A stretch of DNA of 64,000 nucleotides, taken from positions 52,744,760-52,808,759 of the forward strand of contig CP136069.1 in NCBI GenBank assembly GCA_032622095.1, given 5' to 3'. The notes under the pieces were generated by a model. It saw only the letters and a list, made by a program, of their open reading frames with translations, made no database searches and was not told where the DNA came from. The position numbers and the translations under genes are program-made. The first letter of the stretch is position 1, and every line of letters begins with the position of its first letter. Positions 1-10,916 of this stretch are shown piece by piece. Source of the DNA: Siphonodentalium dalli. Its lineage: Eukaryota > Mollusca > Scaphopoda > Gadilida > Siphonodentaliidae.

Positions 1-1005
1 AACTATTAAAGTGAGAATTCTATAGTGGGAAAGTTTTCGTGTAAATTGTGCCAGGGTAGTGTGTCCATATGTGTGGATGGGGCAAGTGTCCGATGGCAAA
101 TTTGTCACACAGACAACCGGTATATGTAATGTAAGTACACCGTACATGAACGGATAAACGAGCAAGGTATTTCAGGTCCATCCAAGATTGACGTTTGAAA
201 ATTGTCATCATTCGGACCATTAACCTGCATATCGTTTCATTGTTTAACTGAATTTACTGTTGGAGACTGTTGGAGCTATATTGATTCACCCAATCTCAGA
301 AATCGAAAAATAATGATATTGTGCGATATAAAGCATGTTTACGAGATCACCGAGAAAATTACCGAAAGAAATATCAATGTTTTTGAGGGATATCAGTCAT
401 ATTTTTATCATAGTAAAGCCTGCTTGAATGTGCTAACTTCGAGCAGATCTCAACATAAGTGTTTGTTCTGTGTTTGTGATCTCGTACACCTGCTTCTCGG
501 CATTATAATTTGTCGATTTTATCAGTATACATTAATTTGCCTCTTTTTGCATATGAAAAATATCACTGATACTCGGCTCAAAGTGTTATAATCAACTTCA
601 ATGTTAAACGGCCAATAAACATGCTGTTAGATATAGATAGCCAAAGAATCAATTTCAAGATTCCTTCCAACAGCCATGTTTTTTCAGCTAAGATAAATTA
701 CATTCACACATTGTATAACTCCGGCATATATATGTTGTATCCATCATGCTTGTAACATTTCAGATATATCCGAAGATATTAAAAAGACAAGATGGCCACT
801 TGAGACCATGATTTTTCAACAAAATTTCGGAAAGGTTTAACAGTAAAGTGTGCATACATGTACGTGCATACAACTATAGTAACGAAAAGATTAAAAACCC
901 AAGATGACTGTAGGTGGCAATGTTTCTCATCAATACGCATTCCAATTCGATAGCTATCATATATAGATGGCATCTCAATCATGTCTGTAACATTACATTT
1001 CAAGG
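1..1005. other. no gene recognised
   Basis: AT-rich sequence with only short open frames that show no domain, no consistent splice pattern and no sequence I recognise. No repeat structure stands out before the SINE-like element that begins near 1006. Confidence 0.5.
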
Positions 1006-1410
1006 GAAGTCGGTAGCCGAGAGTTAGCGTACTGGTCTCTCTTGCTAGCGGACCGGGGATCTCAACCTGGTCAGGGTATTCTGACAAAAATCAGAACTCG
1101 ATCAGATACCAAGTTTCTAAGGCTAAAAAGTCTCATTCGAGATCACTGAATAAAGATCCGAATGTTAAAGTGCCGACTTCCAAGTTCCCCCATTACAACA
1201 TTTGTCCAGGTATGTTGTTGTGGTGCAGTATGCTGTCCGATCGGGTGCGGACACTAATGGCTGACCCGTGTACACGCCTCGGTGTGTGCACGTTAAAGAA
1301 CGCTACTTGAGTCACCACAGGGTTATAAAGTTACTCGGCCGTGGTAGCACCTGGGCCGGCTCATAATTGTCAGTAAATGACAGCGAGCTGTAATGTGAAG
1401 AAGAAGAAGA
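1006..1410 (+). mobile_element. tRNA-derived SINE (full length or nearly so)
   Basis: The 5' head reads like a tRNA gene. An A-box-like stretch with GTAGCCGAGAGTTAGCGTA at about 1013-1031 is followed some 35 bases later by a B-box-like GGGGATCTCAACC near 1056. The body contains the segment GTGCACGTTAAAGAACGC near 1287, of the kind conserved in the central domain of several invertebrate SINE families. The copy ends in a short (GAA)n tract at about 1398-1410, the usual simple-repeat tail of a SINE copied by a partner LINE. SINEs of this type are transcribed by RNA polymerase III and carry no protein. The internal promoter similarity and tail are seen directly. The family assignment is inferred from memory of general SINE structure. 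Confidence 0.65.
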
Positions 1411-2604
1411 TATTGATTTGCTCATTATTTCAGGCTGGAATTATATAGTGATTTTTTTTAAAGAAACTCTCAAATCTCATAATATGTGAATGGCAGTGTC
1501 ATAAATATGCGAATAATGTGTTCGGTGGTGAAAACAATACAGTCAGTAAACAAAAGAATTTTATTTCGTGATAATGTATCCGATGTTGGAGACGAATGTG
1601 GTAAATGAATACACCACATTTAATGTGAAGCAACCAAGTATATATTTTGCGACAAAAAAGACTACCACCAGTACCGGTACTAATAGTTCTCAATGCGCGC
1701 CCAATGAGGGCTATAACTTACCAAAATTAAATATTAATATCCCGTTCACTTTGTGAGATATGCTTAAATTGTGTAACTACACCGCTGTTTCTGTAGTCTT
1801 GGTAACTTTATCACACACAAAAACGCGATGAGGGTGCAAATTATGGGTTAACATTGCCGTGTTCGCTCGAGCTATCGACTTGGGGGTTGAAACTTGGTAC
1901 ATATGGGACCCTTCTGCACAACAGTGCATGCCACATTTCGCTTGGTCCCGTGGGGACGGTGCGGACGGAGAGTGTAATTTTCGGCGTTTCTGCGCACATT
2001 CAAAGCGAATTCGGTAGCAGCGTATGGGTTAATTTATTCACTTTCGCTGCATCTAGCGACTTGTCGGACCCTTGGTGGAGGTGCGGTCGGGTTTTAGTGG
2101 GACCCAACATAAGCTTGTGTTCGGCTTTTCTATGCCAAACACAACACGCGTTTTACAAAACATCAAATAAAATACTTATTATTGGCCCAAACTTCGTGTG
2201 GTAATAGTCTGAACATGAATACATATGCCTATGAACTTTATTTGTTATATTTCCCATTATTTGGACTTGTGTTCGGTTGTGTTCGGACCCTCGTCAAGGG
2301 AAGTAAACCCTGCATGGAGTTTGCTTACCGTGCATGCCGGAAGTATCCATGATCAGCACCTTATTTAAAATCATAACGTTGATCAAATAAAACTATTTAT
2401 CGTGGAATGATGGAATATGCAATATATGGAGCAATTATCGGACATTAATATGTTTACTCAAAGTAAGTAATCAAACATTTTGCAGGTTTACCCGAACAAA
2501 ATCGCTGCACATTAACTCTCACGCGGTCGAATCAACAATGGCTGCTCAATATTACCACCAGAATGTCAAGCCTTATTTCGGCCAATTTGGCCGTTTACTG
2601 ATTT
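1411..2604. other. no gene recognised
   Basis: Intergenic-looking DNA. The part from about 1845 to 2345 is less AT-rich and contains several GGGACC/GGTCCC-like words, but no frame shows a recognisable protein or splice-bounded exon. Confidence 0.4.
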
Positions 2605-5600
2605 GAACATATTTATTGTGACCCACTATATACAATATATATTACACAGATTAAATATAACAATAATGGTATGAGTGTGGGCACAGAGGATCGGAGCACA
2701 AGTTGCCGAACTTATCGGAGCTCCTCTCCCCTGGCATTCAATTGCTAATAAATTCAAATATCGGAGATGGTTTTAATTCAGGTGTATTGTAGAAGTTAAT
2801 GTTTAAGTGTGGCTGTTGGAGTGGCTGTGGTCTCGCAGAATTGGGGTAAGGGAAACTATAACGAGAAAATTCTGATAATTATTAGATTAAGAGATTAAGA
2901 GAAACGGTCTGTAGATGAGATAAATGATTGTACTGTCTCAAACAGGCGCGCATTTAGCTTTCCGCTGTAGTGTTGTACACCAAACAGGAGATCTTTTTCG
3001 GAGACAATAGTCACGTTAAGTTCATCCATACGAGCCCACATCCGATTTCGCGCTACTGCGTACAGAGGACAACTGAAGAAAAAATGGTTTGCGTCTTCAC
3101 ATGAATTACCACAAGTACAATTTGAATGGGCTGAGATGTAGTTTTCATATTTATCAAAGTTTAGGTCGCTACAGTTATTTCTAAGTCTACAGTGCAAAAT
3201 ATTTAATCTCCTTTGACCTGTATTGAAATATGGTGGGGGTTTCAAAGTCAGTTCTTTATTACAGAATGTTCTATACATGTTACTTATGATTTCGTCTTTA
3301 CTTGGTTCTGAAGAGGGGTCAACCACTTTTTTGTTATCGGTAGTAGTTTTACATGATAGATTCCATTCAGCTATCATGGATGGGACGAAACTCGATTTGA
3401 AATGAGTCGTGTTCGTAAAGTAGTTTATGTATCGCAAGGGGTTTCTGATGGGGTATCGAGATGCTTCAGCGACGGTAGCTGGTAATAGATTGGTGAGGTA
3501 GGAAGGGACATGATGAGTAATTATTTTGTTCCAGGTGTGCATTTTATGGAGGTTTCGTCTTTCGCTTAATGGGGGCCATCCAAGTTCAAATAAGACTTTT
3601 TCATCTGACACCGAACGCGTGAGACCACTTACTATTCTACCAGCGTCTGTGTATAGGGGGTCGAGTTTCCGGAGGAGGCAATCGGGTGCATTATCCCAAA
3701 CAACATCTCCGTACTCCATTATAGGAAGTACGTAAGTTTTGAACATTATCTCGAGGGTTTGTCTATTTACAAGAAATTTTATTCTCCTCAGTTGTGACAG
3801 TCTGGTTGACACTCGGCTACAAATTTCATTTATATGGGTGTCCCAATGAAGGTTCGATTGTATAGATACTCCAAGATGTTTATGACAGTCAACTTGCTCT
3901 ATTTCGTTATCACCAAGTTCGAGATCCAAAGAATCTGTCGAGGGAGTAAGTGAGAACACCATTGATTTTGTTTTGTCTGCATTGAAAGTAACCAACCATT
4001 GTTTTGACCAACAAGAAACTCTATCCAGATCTTCAAAAAGTTCGCGTGTACAGTCATCAAGTGAAGGTTGGACACTGAAAAAGCAAGTATCATCTGCGTA
4101 CATGCGAGTTAGGGAATGTATTGTCGTTGCTAGGTCGTTTATATACGTCAAAAATAAAAAAGGTCCAAGTATTGAGCCCTGGGGGACTCCTGCTGGGATA
4201 CTACGATAGTCCGAGAAAGATTTACCAACTAGGACGCGTTGTGATCTGTTACAGAGATAGCTATTCAACCAACTGTGGACATTTCCGGCTACTCCGAATT
4301 GTTCCAGTTTGAATAACAACCCCCTGTGCCAGACTCTCTCAAATGCTTTGGAAATATCGCAAAAAATTGCCGACGTATATGACTTCTCATCGAGGGCCTG
4401 GCACAGGGTGTGGTATATCTCGAGTAACTGGAAAGTTGTGCTATGTCCAGGAACAAACCCAGATTGGTATTGATATAGTATATTATTATTTGAAAAGTGG
4501 ACCATTAAGTATTTTAGTACAATTTTCTCTAAGATCTTGCTAAGGCACGGGAGTAAGGATATTGGGCGGTAGTTTTTACAGCTTGATTTGTCATTTTTCT
4601 TGTATATAGGGATAACATTTGCTAGCTTCCATTGTGTTGGGAATGCACAAAGTTCAAGCGATTTTTCAAATAACGCTTTAAGGGGGGTGGCGATAGCTGG
4701 GGTTGTGTATTGGATCATTTTAACAGTAATTCCATCGTGGCCAGATGCTTTATTGGGTTTCAGGGTCCCAATAGCAGAAATAATATCATCGATAGTGATT
4801 TCAATGTCTGTTACTGTGTTACTACATTTCTGGGTGAATGTCGGTAAACTGCACGACCAATCGTCGAGTTCTGAATTTGAGATGAACGCACCGTTGAGCA
4901 TTGTCGCTTTGGTGTGATCATCAAATACTAAGTTTCCTTTGTCATTAGTTAGAGGGGGGATAGCGCCCTTATGCTTAGTTTGCATAATATCCTTTATACA
5001 GTGCCAGAAATATTTTGAGGAAGGGTGTTCACGGACATTTTTTTGTAGTGTTTGTTCATAACGGGCTCTGGCATATTTTTTCATATTATTGACAGTATTT
5101 CGAGCTTTTTTGAATTTGGACAAGTCAGTTTCTTTTTTTGATTTCAAAGCAATTTTACGCAGTCTATCTCTTTTCCGAATCATCGTTCTCAATTCTGAAG
5201 TGAACCAATGTTTGTCTTTAGGTCTTATTAAAACTTTTGATTGTGGAACAGTTTGGTCCATAATTTCGAGAAATTTGGTGGTAAAAATATCAGTCGCCAA
5301 GTCTATGTCAGGTGCTGTTTCGATAGCGTGCAACCACTCTGGATCATTAATGAGCTTTATAGCTTCATCGAATTTGCCTCTGTCATAATTCCTAACTAGT
5401 CGGGGGAAGGGGACATTAGAGTCCGAGTCATATTTTAAGTACCCAATGACCGCGCAGTGGTCTGATATGGATCTTCCAAAGTCAATCACTTCGGATTGAC
5501 ATGTAACATTGTCGTTCACGATGATGGGATCTAGTAGAGTGGAAGTTGTCGATGTCACTCTGGTTGGTGATTCAATGACGTTTCGCAGACTATAAAATGA

Positions 5601-6600
5601 TATGGTTTCTCTGATTTTTGATAAGGGGTCTAGTGCGTTCGAATTGAAGTCGCCAGTTAGTATCATGGGGATGTTAAAGTCAAATGCATTTGATATGGAC
5701 TGATCCATCAACTCCCAGTACTTATCATTACAAAATTGATCAGAACGGTATGAGACACACAATAGATAGCGGGAGGCCCTGGATGTCAGCTTGAACCACA
5801 ATATTGAATCATCGAATTCAAGGGAGGGTATACGTTCAAAGACTAGATGGTCAGCAAAATAAACTGCGATACCTCCTCCATGGCTCGAACCGTCATATCT
5901 CTCAGGATCAGAGAATCCTCGAAGTTGTATATTATGGCTAGGAAATGCTGCATCAATATGGGTTTCGGTGAAACACAAGATGTCGTAATCTTCGATTTCG
6001 TCGACCAGTCGCAGTAGTTTATGCCTGATACTTCTAATATTTAAGTGAAAGATCGAGAGTGTTTGATGTTCGTCGTGGGATCGATCAATATTATTACCAT
6101 TATTACCAGGGCCAGGATTCAATTCCAAGGAACCACTGCGTACGAGAAGTAATGTCAAAAGTAAAATAAGTCTGATGGCGCTAATTCCAAACGGGAGCTT
6201 GATTGCTCGGAATTTTGGAGGCGACTGCGTTCTTTTCGGGAGACCGTTAAGTGAAGAAAACTGGAAAGTCCCTATTGAAGTTCTCCACGTATTTAAATCA
6301 ACTCCCATGGGGGATTGTGTTCAACGGTTTAATTATAAGAGGTTTCAATAGGGACTTCTGTATGAGTTTTATCCCGCCGCGAGGCCACAGACACATAGCC
6401 GCAATTGTGCAATTTGTGCAGATAGAGGAAGAAATGAATAGATGTGCAAAAATAATAGAAAAATTACACACGCTAATTGGTGTGCAGAACATATATATGA
6501 ATGAGACAACTCAATCGGGATATGCTTATATGAATATCTATATATATAATATATGTTGGGGTGCGTCTCTTTGGCGGGTGGTGGTTCCGTGAGGTGAGAG
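2605..6600 (-). mobile_element. non-LTR retrotransposon, CR1/L2-like LINE, near full length
   Basis: The element surrounds a single long ORF on the minus strand (2895-6308). The 3' flank on the minus strand (2894 down to about 2605) behaves like a 3' UTR: it has no coding frame, contains a compact less AT-rich segment near 2690-2735, and ends close to a CAATAAATA word near 2610-2618. The 5' flank beyond 6308 is taken as 5' UTR. A 13-base inverted repeat (AGTCCCTATTGAA near 6265 and its complement near 6345) brackets the start codon. The exact ends and any target duplication could not be fixed, so both outer coordinates are approximate. The intact ORF suggests a recent insertion. Confidence 0.75.
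2895..6308 (-). CDS. LINE polyprotein: 2A-like leader, AP endonuclease, reverse transcriptase
   Basis: This 1,137-residue protein carries out target-primed reverse transcription of its own RNA: the endonuclease nicks the target and the RT copies the RNA there. Residues about 45-56 are a hydrophobic leucine-rich run, followed at 60-67 by SLELNPGP, matching the core of 2A ribosome-skipping motifs. The endonuclease (about 85-290) shows FHLNIRS (N90), TETHID (E115), LTGDFNSN (D220, N222) and the C-terminal SDH (282-284). The reverse transcriptase spans about 515-800, with NYRPISLLP (579-587), FCDISKAFERVWH (D651), AGVPQGSILGP (706-716) and the catalytic YADD (737-740). A cysteine/histidine cluster CTCGNSCEDANHFFFSCP (1064-1081) resembles the terminal zinc-binding domain of such elements. 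There is no stop or frameshift. The ATG is followed by the hydrophobic/2A leader, which supports this start. No separate ORF1 was seen upstream. The CR1/L2 grouping is by general resemblance. Confidence 0.92.
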   Translation of the reverse strand: MGVDLNTWRTSIGTFQFSSLNGLPKRTQSPPKFRAIKLPFGISAIRLILLLTLLLVRSGSLELNPGPGNNGNNIDRSHDEHQTLSIFHLNIRSIRHKLLRLVDEIEDYDILCFTETHIDAAFPSHNIQLRGFSDPERYDGSSHGGGIAVYFADHLVFERIPSLEFDDSILWFKLTSRASRYLLCVSYRSDQFCNDKYWELMDQSISNAFDFNIPMILTGDFNSNALDPLSKIRETISFYSLRNVIESPTRVTSTTSTLLDPIIVNDNVTCQSEVIDFGRSISDHCAVIGYLKYDSDSNVPFPRLVRNYDRGKFDEAIKLINDPEWLHAIETAPDIDLATDIFTTKFLEIMDQTVPQSKVLIRPKDKHWFTSELRTMIRKRDRLRKIALKSKKETDLSKFKKARNTVNNMKKYARARYEQTLQKNVREHPSSKYFWHCIKDIMQTKHKGAIPPLTNDKGNLVFDDHTKATMLNGAFISNSELDDWSCSLPTFTQKCSNTVTDIEITIDDIISAIGTLKPNKASGHDGITVKMIQYTTPAIATPLKALFEKSLELCAFPTQWKLANVIPIYKKNDKSSCKNYRPISLLPCLSKILEKIVLKYLMVHFSNNNILYQYQSGFVPGHSTTFQLLEIYHTLCQALDEKSYTSAIFCDISKAFERVWHRGLLFKLEQFGVAGNVHSWLNSYLCNRSQRVLVGKSFSDYRSIPAGVPQGSILGPFLFLTYINDLATTIHSLTRMYADDTCFFSVQPSLDDCTRELFEDLDRVSCWSKQWLVTFNADKTKSMVFSLTPSTDSLDLELGDNEIEQVDCHKHLGVSIQSNLHWDTHINEICSRVSTRLSQLRRIKFLVNRQTLEIMFKTYVLPIMEYGDVVWDNAPDCLLRKLDPLYTDAGRIVSGLTRSVSDEKVLFELGWPPLSERRNLHKMHTWNKIITHHVPSYLTNLLPATVAEASRYPIRNPLRYINYFTNTTHFKSSFVPSMIAEWNLSCKTTTDNKKVVDPSSEPSKDEIISNMYRTFCNKELTLKPPPYFNTGQRRLNILHCRLRNNCSDLNFDKYENYISAHSNCTCGNSCEDANHFFFSCPLYAVARNRMWARMDELNVTIVSEKDLLFGVQHYSGKLNARLFETVQSFISSTDRFS

Positions 6601-7069
6601 TACGAACATTTATCGCGGGAATTAGGCTTACATATAAGGAGCTTTATACTAGCATCGTACTTGCCTGGGTAACTTAAACATCCAGGTCAGACAGGATATA
6701 ATTACATAATATAACGTTCACCGGTCGCTAAAGTGTATAATATTTAAATTTCTAGACCTTCAAACGACATATTATATCGCTGGAGAGTCCTGAACATTAA
6801 ATGCGTTCAATCTGGACAATCGACACATTCCCCTCCGAACCACCACCCACGACCAAGAAGACGCACCCGAGTGTAGCGAGGATTGAATTAAATATTGTTG
6901 AATTTATCGAAATAGCCGTTTACTTCATGGCTGCTTTTCATCTGACGTGTGTGTCGGAATAATGATGTGGAGGATTTATGTAAATGTTAGCCCAAACTAC
7001 ATTTCCAAGTAACGATGGTATTGTTGTTTATTTTGAGGAATAATACGGTGTCAGACCGATTTTCCGAAG
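6601..7069. other. no gene recognised
   Basis: Sequence between the LINE and the minisatellite. No coding frame or clear inverted repeat was found. Confidence 0.4.
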
Positions 7070-7380
7070 ACCTATTACTACGAAGGCCCACAACTCTGAA
7101 GACCCGATTCTCCGACGGCCCATAACTCCGAAGATCCGATTCTCCGACGGCCCATAACTCCGAAGATCCGATTCTCCGACGGCCCATAACTCCCAAGATC
7201 CGATTCTCCGAAAGCCCATAACATCGAAGGGCCGATTTTCCGAAGACCTATAACTCCGAAGACCTATAACTCCGAAGGGCCGATTCTCCGAAGATCTATA
7301 ACTCCAAAGGCCCGATTCTCCGACGGCCCATAACTCCGATCGTCCGATTCTCCGAAGGTCCGATTCTCCGAAGATTTTGT
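7070..7380. repeat. 32-bp minisatellite
   Basis: About nine to ten imperfect head-to-tail copies of a unit built on CCGATTCTCCGACGGCCCAT followed by AACTCCGAAGAT. The central copies (about 7110-7210) are nearly identical and keep a 32-base period, while the outer copies lose or gain bases. Short open frames across it are products of the repeat and not genes. Confidence 0.9.
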
Positions 7381-9031
7381 TTTATCGGGGTATTATCGTT
7401 TACTAAATAGTGTACAGTCCAGTGACGAAGCCAAGGGGTCCCAAAATTCCTACTGCCCCTATTAAACCTCTACTTGCTATTTCAGACAATATGGGCCCCT
7501 ACCAAAACATGTCCAATGTCATGTAAACGCCCGGAAATCGTTCATGGGGCATCAAAATATTCAAATTTTTCCTACCCCCCCCACCTAAATGGGAATCCTG
7601 GCCCGCCACTGACTATACACCATATACTATAACATTACGTTGGCCCATGAGATGCCAGAGTAAAATGTACAGGGGTGAACGGGGAAGAACTTGTCCTTTT
7701 TCATATATAAAATGAACCTGATTGCATCAAATCACCCCCAATGCAGTCAGATGTGCACAGTTTAATCATGTTAATTGTATTAAGACGTACATTGTGGCAA
7801 AATAATTGTATTTCTTTCATAAATTTAAGCATTCTGTGGAAAATTAAGGCTTGTCGCACACTACTGATGGTGTATATATCACCTTATTATAATACATAGT
7901 TAACGTTTCCAATGCCATGTCTTTCTGTGTTTTTGAATTGACTAAACCCATATAATACATACACACAATCCCCATGAAACCCACGATGGGATAGTCATTT
8001 TTGATTCAAAAGACAGAAATATGTAAAAACAAAAACAAAATGGTGATAATTTAAATTTTGTTAACAAAACTAATCTTCCAACCACAAACGGCCAGTTAAG
8101 TTCCGTGACTGCTAAATGTGACCAAATACTAACATCTCCAAAATGTCCATGCGTTTCATGGAGGGAAAGTCGTTGCTTTTGCGTACGTAAAAAATACTAA
8201 AAAATGAAGAAAACATGTAAGAAAATTGGTATTTAAGTCCGGGAGCCAGGTCGATCAACATGCACCACCCTGTAGTAAACTTATCATAATTTTTGTTCGT
8301 AAGGATGTCTGTTTAAACTATTTTGAAGTTATCATGTAGCCGGTATGTACCAAGCAATATGGCGACCAAGATGGCCGCCATTTCTGGGAGTGTACTATCA
8401 TGAACTCAGTTAAATGGCGTCTAAATTTATTAATGTGACAGACACCTGCAACATAAACGCATTATTCTTGTTGGCATCTCATTTGCCTGCCATTTCATGC
8501 ATAACTTGACTGTAACAATATAAAATAACGACAAAATGGCAACGGGTAGTAGTAAAATGAGCATTTTACGCCAAATTGACCAGATCCATTTATAGGCGTG
8601 AATGGCGCCATACATTATGTCAAATCCTAATCCGCTAATAGTAAGTCATATCTCGAGGATTTGACAATTTGGTGTTTAAATGAAGGCGAAAATTGCGGTC
8701 GGAAGTCAACAATTGAAATGTTTTTATTTTTGTTTTTGCTGAATCTTCACACATCGAATAAATGAATAGCCGATAAGTAGTGATGTATGCCACCATATTA
8801 GTGTCCAAAGTCACCAAATAGTTTCATAATACATCAAATGAGTGTCCCAAACCACATAACGACTGCACCAAGATTTTCTATATTCCTGTCGATGCTGATA
8901 GCATGTGACCTAGATATTGGTAATGTTGACCAATGACCACACCATTTGTATAATGTGCAAATGTACTCAAATAAGAATGATTAGAACAAAGGCCGGACAA
9001 AGTGAAATATAATCAATATACAATAAATAGG
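7381..9031. other. no gene recognised
   Basis: AT-rich DNA without recognisable coding frames, splice-bounded exons or tandem structure. Nothing was assigned. Confidence 0.45.
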
Positions 9032-9592
9032 TATGGAATACTATATTAGGGCACTTCCTATTGGCGATTCTGCCACGCGCTGATAGCATCAGAAGCGACA
9101 CAAGGTGCGCCATTAGTCGCACGCTGAAAAGGATAGAAGCGACGTAATTATGTTGCATATTTTTGGCGCACACCGAAAGCGACAAACCGCATGCGACATT
9201 TTGTAGCCAAAGCATGCGACGTAACACTGTAAATCTTGTTGACTAAAATGCCTACTCAACACGTTGAGTGATAATTTGTTGAGCGGTTGTATTCAGCGGT
9301 TGAGTACCGAGTACCAACAATGACAACTCAGGATTTTGGTTTCGGATTTAATCAGCACATTGATTTTCAGTGTAGTCGCACATTTTATCAGTTTTGACGC
9401 TTTCGGCGCGCGCCAAAAAAAATCATACATATCGCATGTTATGGCTCGCGCTGAAAGGGACACAAGCGCCAAAATCTGCGACCTTATGGCTTACATTTTG
9501 TCACTTTCGGCGCATGACTAATAGCGCACATGTTGCTTTCGGTGCGCACCAGAAGCGCCATTAGGAAGTGGCCCTAATATATAGTATTCCAT
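9032..9592. mobile_element. foldback MITE, 561 bp
   Basis: The ends are inverted copies of each other. The left end ATGGAATACTATATTAGGGC at 9032 pairs with the complement of GCCCTAATATATAGTATTCC at the right end. The inverted match continues inward imperfectly through segments rich in GGCGC, GCGAC and AAAGCGAC words. No protein is encoded. This is the structure of a non-autonomous DNA transposon. The superfamily is not clear because no clean target duplication could be separated from the long terminal repeats. Confidence 0.8.
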
Positions 9593-9907
9593 AAATATCT
9601 GTCGATTTTATGTCCACCGTTGTTGTCTCAAATTGACAGGATTCAAAAACCACCAACCAGACAAGATTTGCTCAATCTGCATGGACAACAAAATAGAACT
9701 ACCGCAAATACTCTGGTAAACCAAGTTCAAAAGCCTCTGGTATTTTATCAGGGTGATTGCAACACGTATATGGCCGTTTTGCATGGGTTTTTACCAGAGT
9801 ATATCATTATTAACCTGACTTTACCGTGAATTTACTTGGAATTTACAAGGGTATGTCCTTTTTACATGGATATTATGTGGCTTTTATCTATCTTGGTGTA
9901 ATGCCTA
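9593..9907. other. no gene recognised
   Basis: AT-rich spacer. A 69-codon open frame here shows no domain and no splice context. Confidence 0.35.
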
Positions 9908-10755
9908 AATCAATAACAATGCGTTTATTAAAGTGGCGCGCTCGTCTTTATATGTATATGTTTTACTCGTTCTTCGCACATGAGGTGTTTCCTGAATACC
10001 AATTAAAAAAGGGAGCATTTTGAACACATGAAAATTGCAAATCCTAGCACCTAGACTGGCATCTAGCTTTCCAAGTTTGGAAATTTCCAACCTGACACAG
10101 TCATAAGGTTGGAAAATCTCCAACTGATGGCCGTTTGAGTTTTAACTTTTGACCAAAGATATGCAAATGTTGATCTAAAAACAAATATCCCACTAATAAA
10201 TTGTTGGAAAATCAAACTATTGTAAAATCAAGCGCGCCACTTTATAAATTCTTCGCTGTTGATACAATACTTTAGTCAATAACGATGCGTCTATTAAAGG
10301 CGCTCTCGTTTTAATATTTTTTATTTATACATGTATGTTTTACTCCTTTTCCCTGTGGTGTTTCCTGAGTTATGAGTACCAATTAACGCACGGTGGGGGT
10401 GAACACTGAATATCAGTTAAGAGTGTGATGAATAACGATGCGTTTATTAAAGTGGCGCGCTCGTTTTATTTGTTGTTTATTTTTATGTTTTACTCCTTTA
10501 ACCTGTGGTGTTTGCTGAGGTATGAATACCAATTAACACGGGGTGGGGGGGGGGGGGGTGAAAACAGAATATCAGTTAAGAGCATGTGTGATAAATAACG
10601 AAGCGTTTATTAAAATGGGCGCTCGTTTTAATTATTTTTTATTTATATGTTTTACCTCTTTTCCCTGTGGTGTTTCCTGACTCATGAATACCATTTTACA
10701 CACGGTGGGGGAGGGTTAAAATCTGAATATCAGTTAAGAACATATGTGTGACGAT
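9908..10755. repeat. diverged ~160-bp tandem repeat, interrupted
   Basis: One copy starts near 9908 and three more follow from about 10270, 10430 and 10588. Each has the order: AATAACGATGCGTTTATTAAA, then a GGCGCGCTCGTTTT-like stretch, then TTTTACTCCTTT and CTGTGGTGTTTCCTGA, then GAATACCAATTAACAC, a G-rich tract, and GAATATCAGTTAAGA. The first copy is separated from the others by about 245 bp of unrelated sequence. The last third of each copy resembles the satellite unit that begins about 160 bp downstream, which suggests the two arrays are related. Confidence 0.8.
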
Positions 10756-10916
10756 GACATAAATCTCGCACTTTAATGCCAAGTATTGTCATAACTTTTC
10801 CCAATAGTAATCTGCCAAACTGTACCTCACCAATAGAACAGTCCTAATAGCTAGATATTACTAAAACATTCCGAGAGTGATGACCGGATGCGTCGCGGGT
10901 GATATGTGAATGCCCG

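Noticed and set aside
1006-1080. Functional tRNA gene
   Set aside because: A- and B-box-like sequences are present, but the stems do not form a proper cloverleaf and the sequence continues into a SINE body with a (GAA)n tail.
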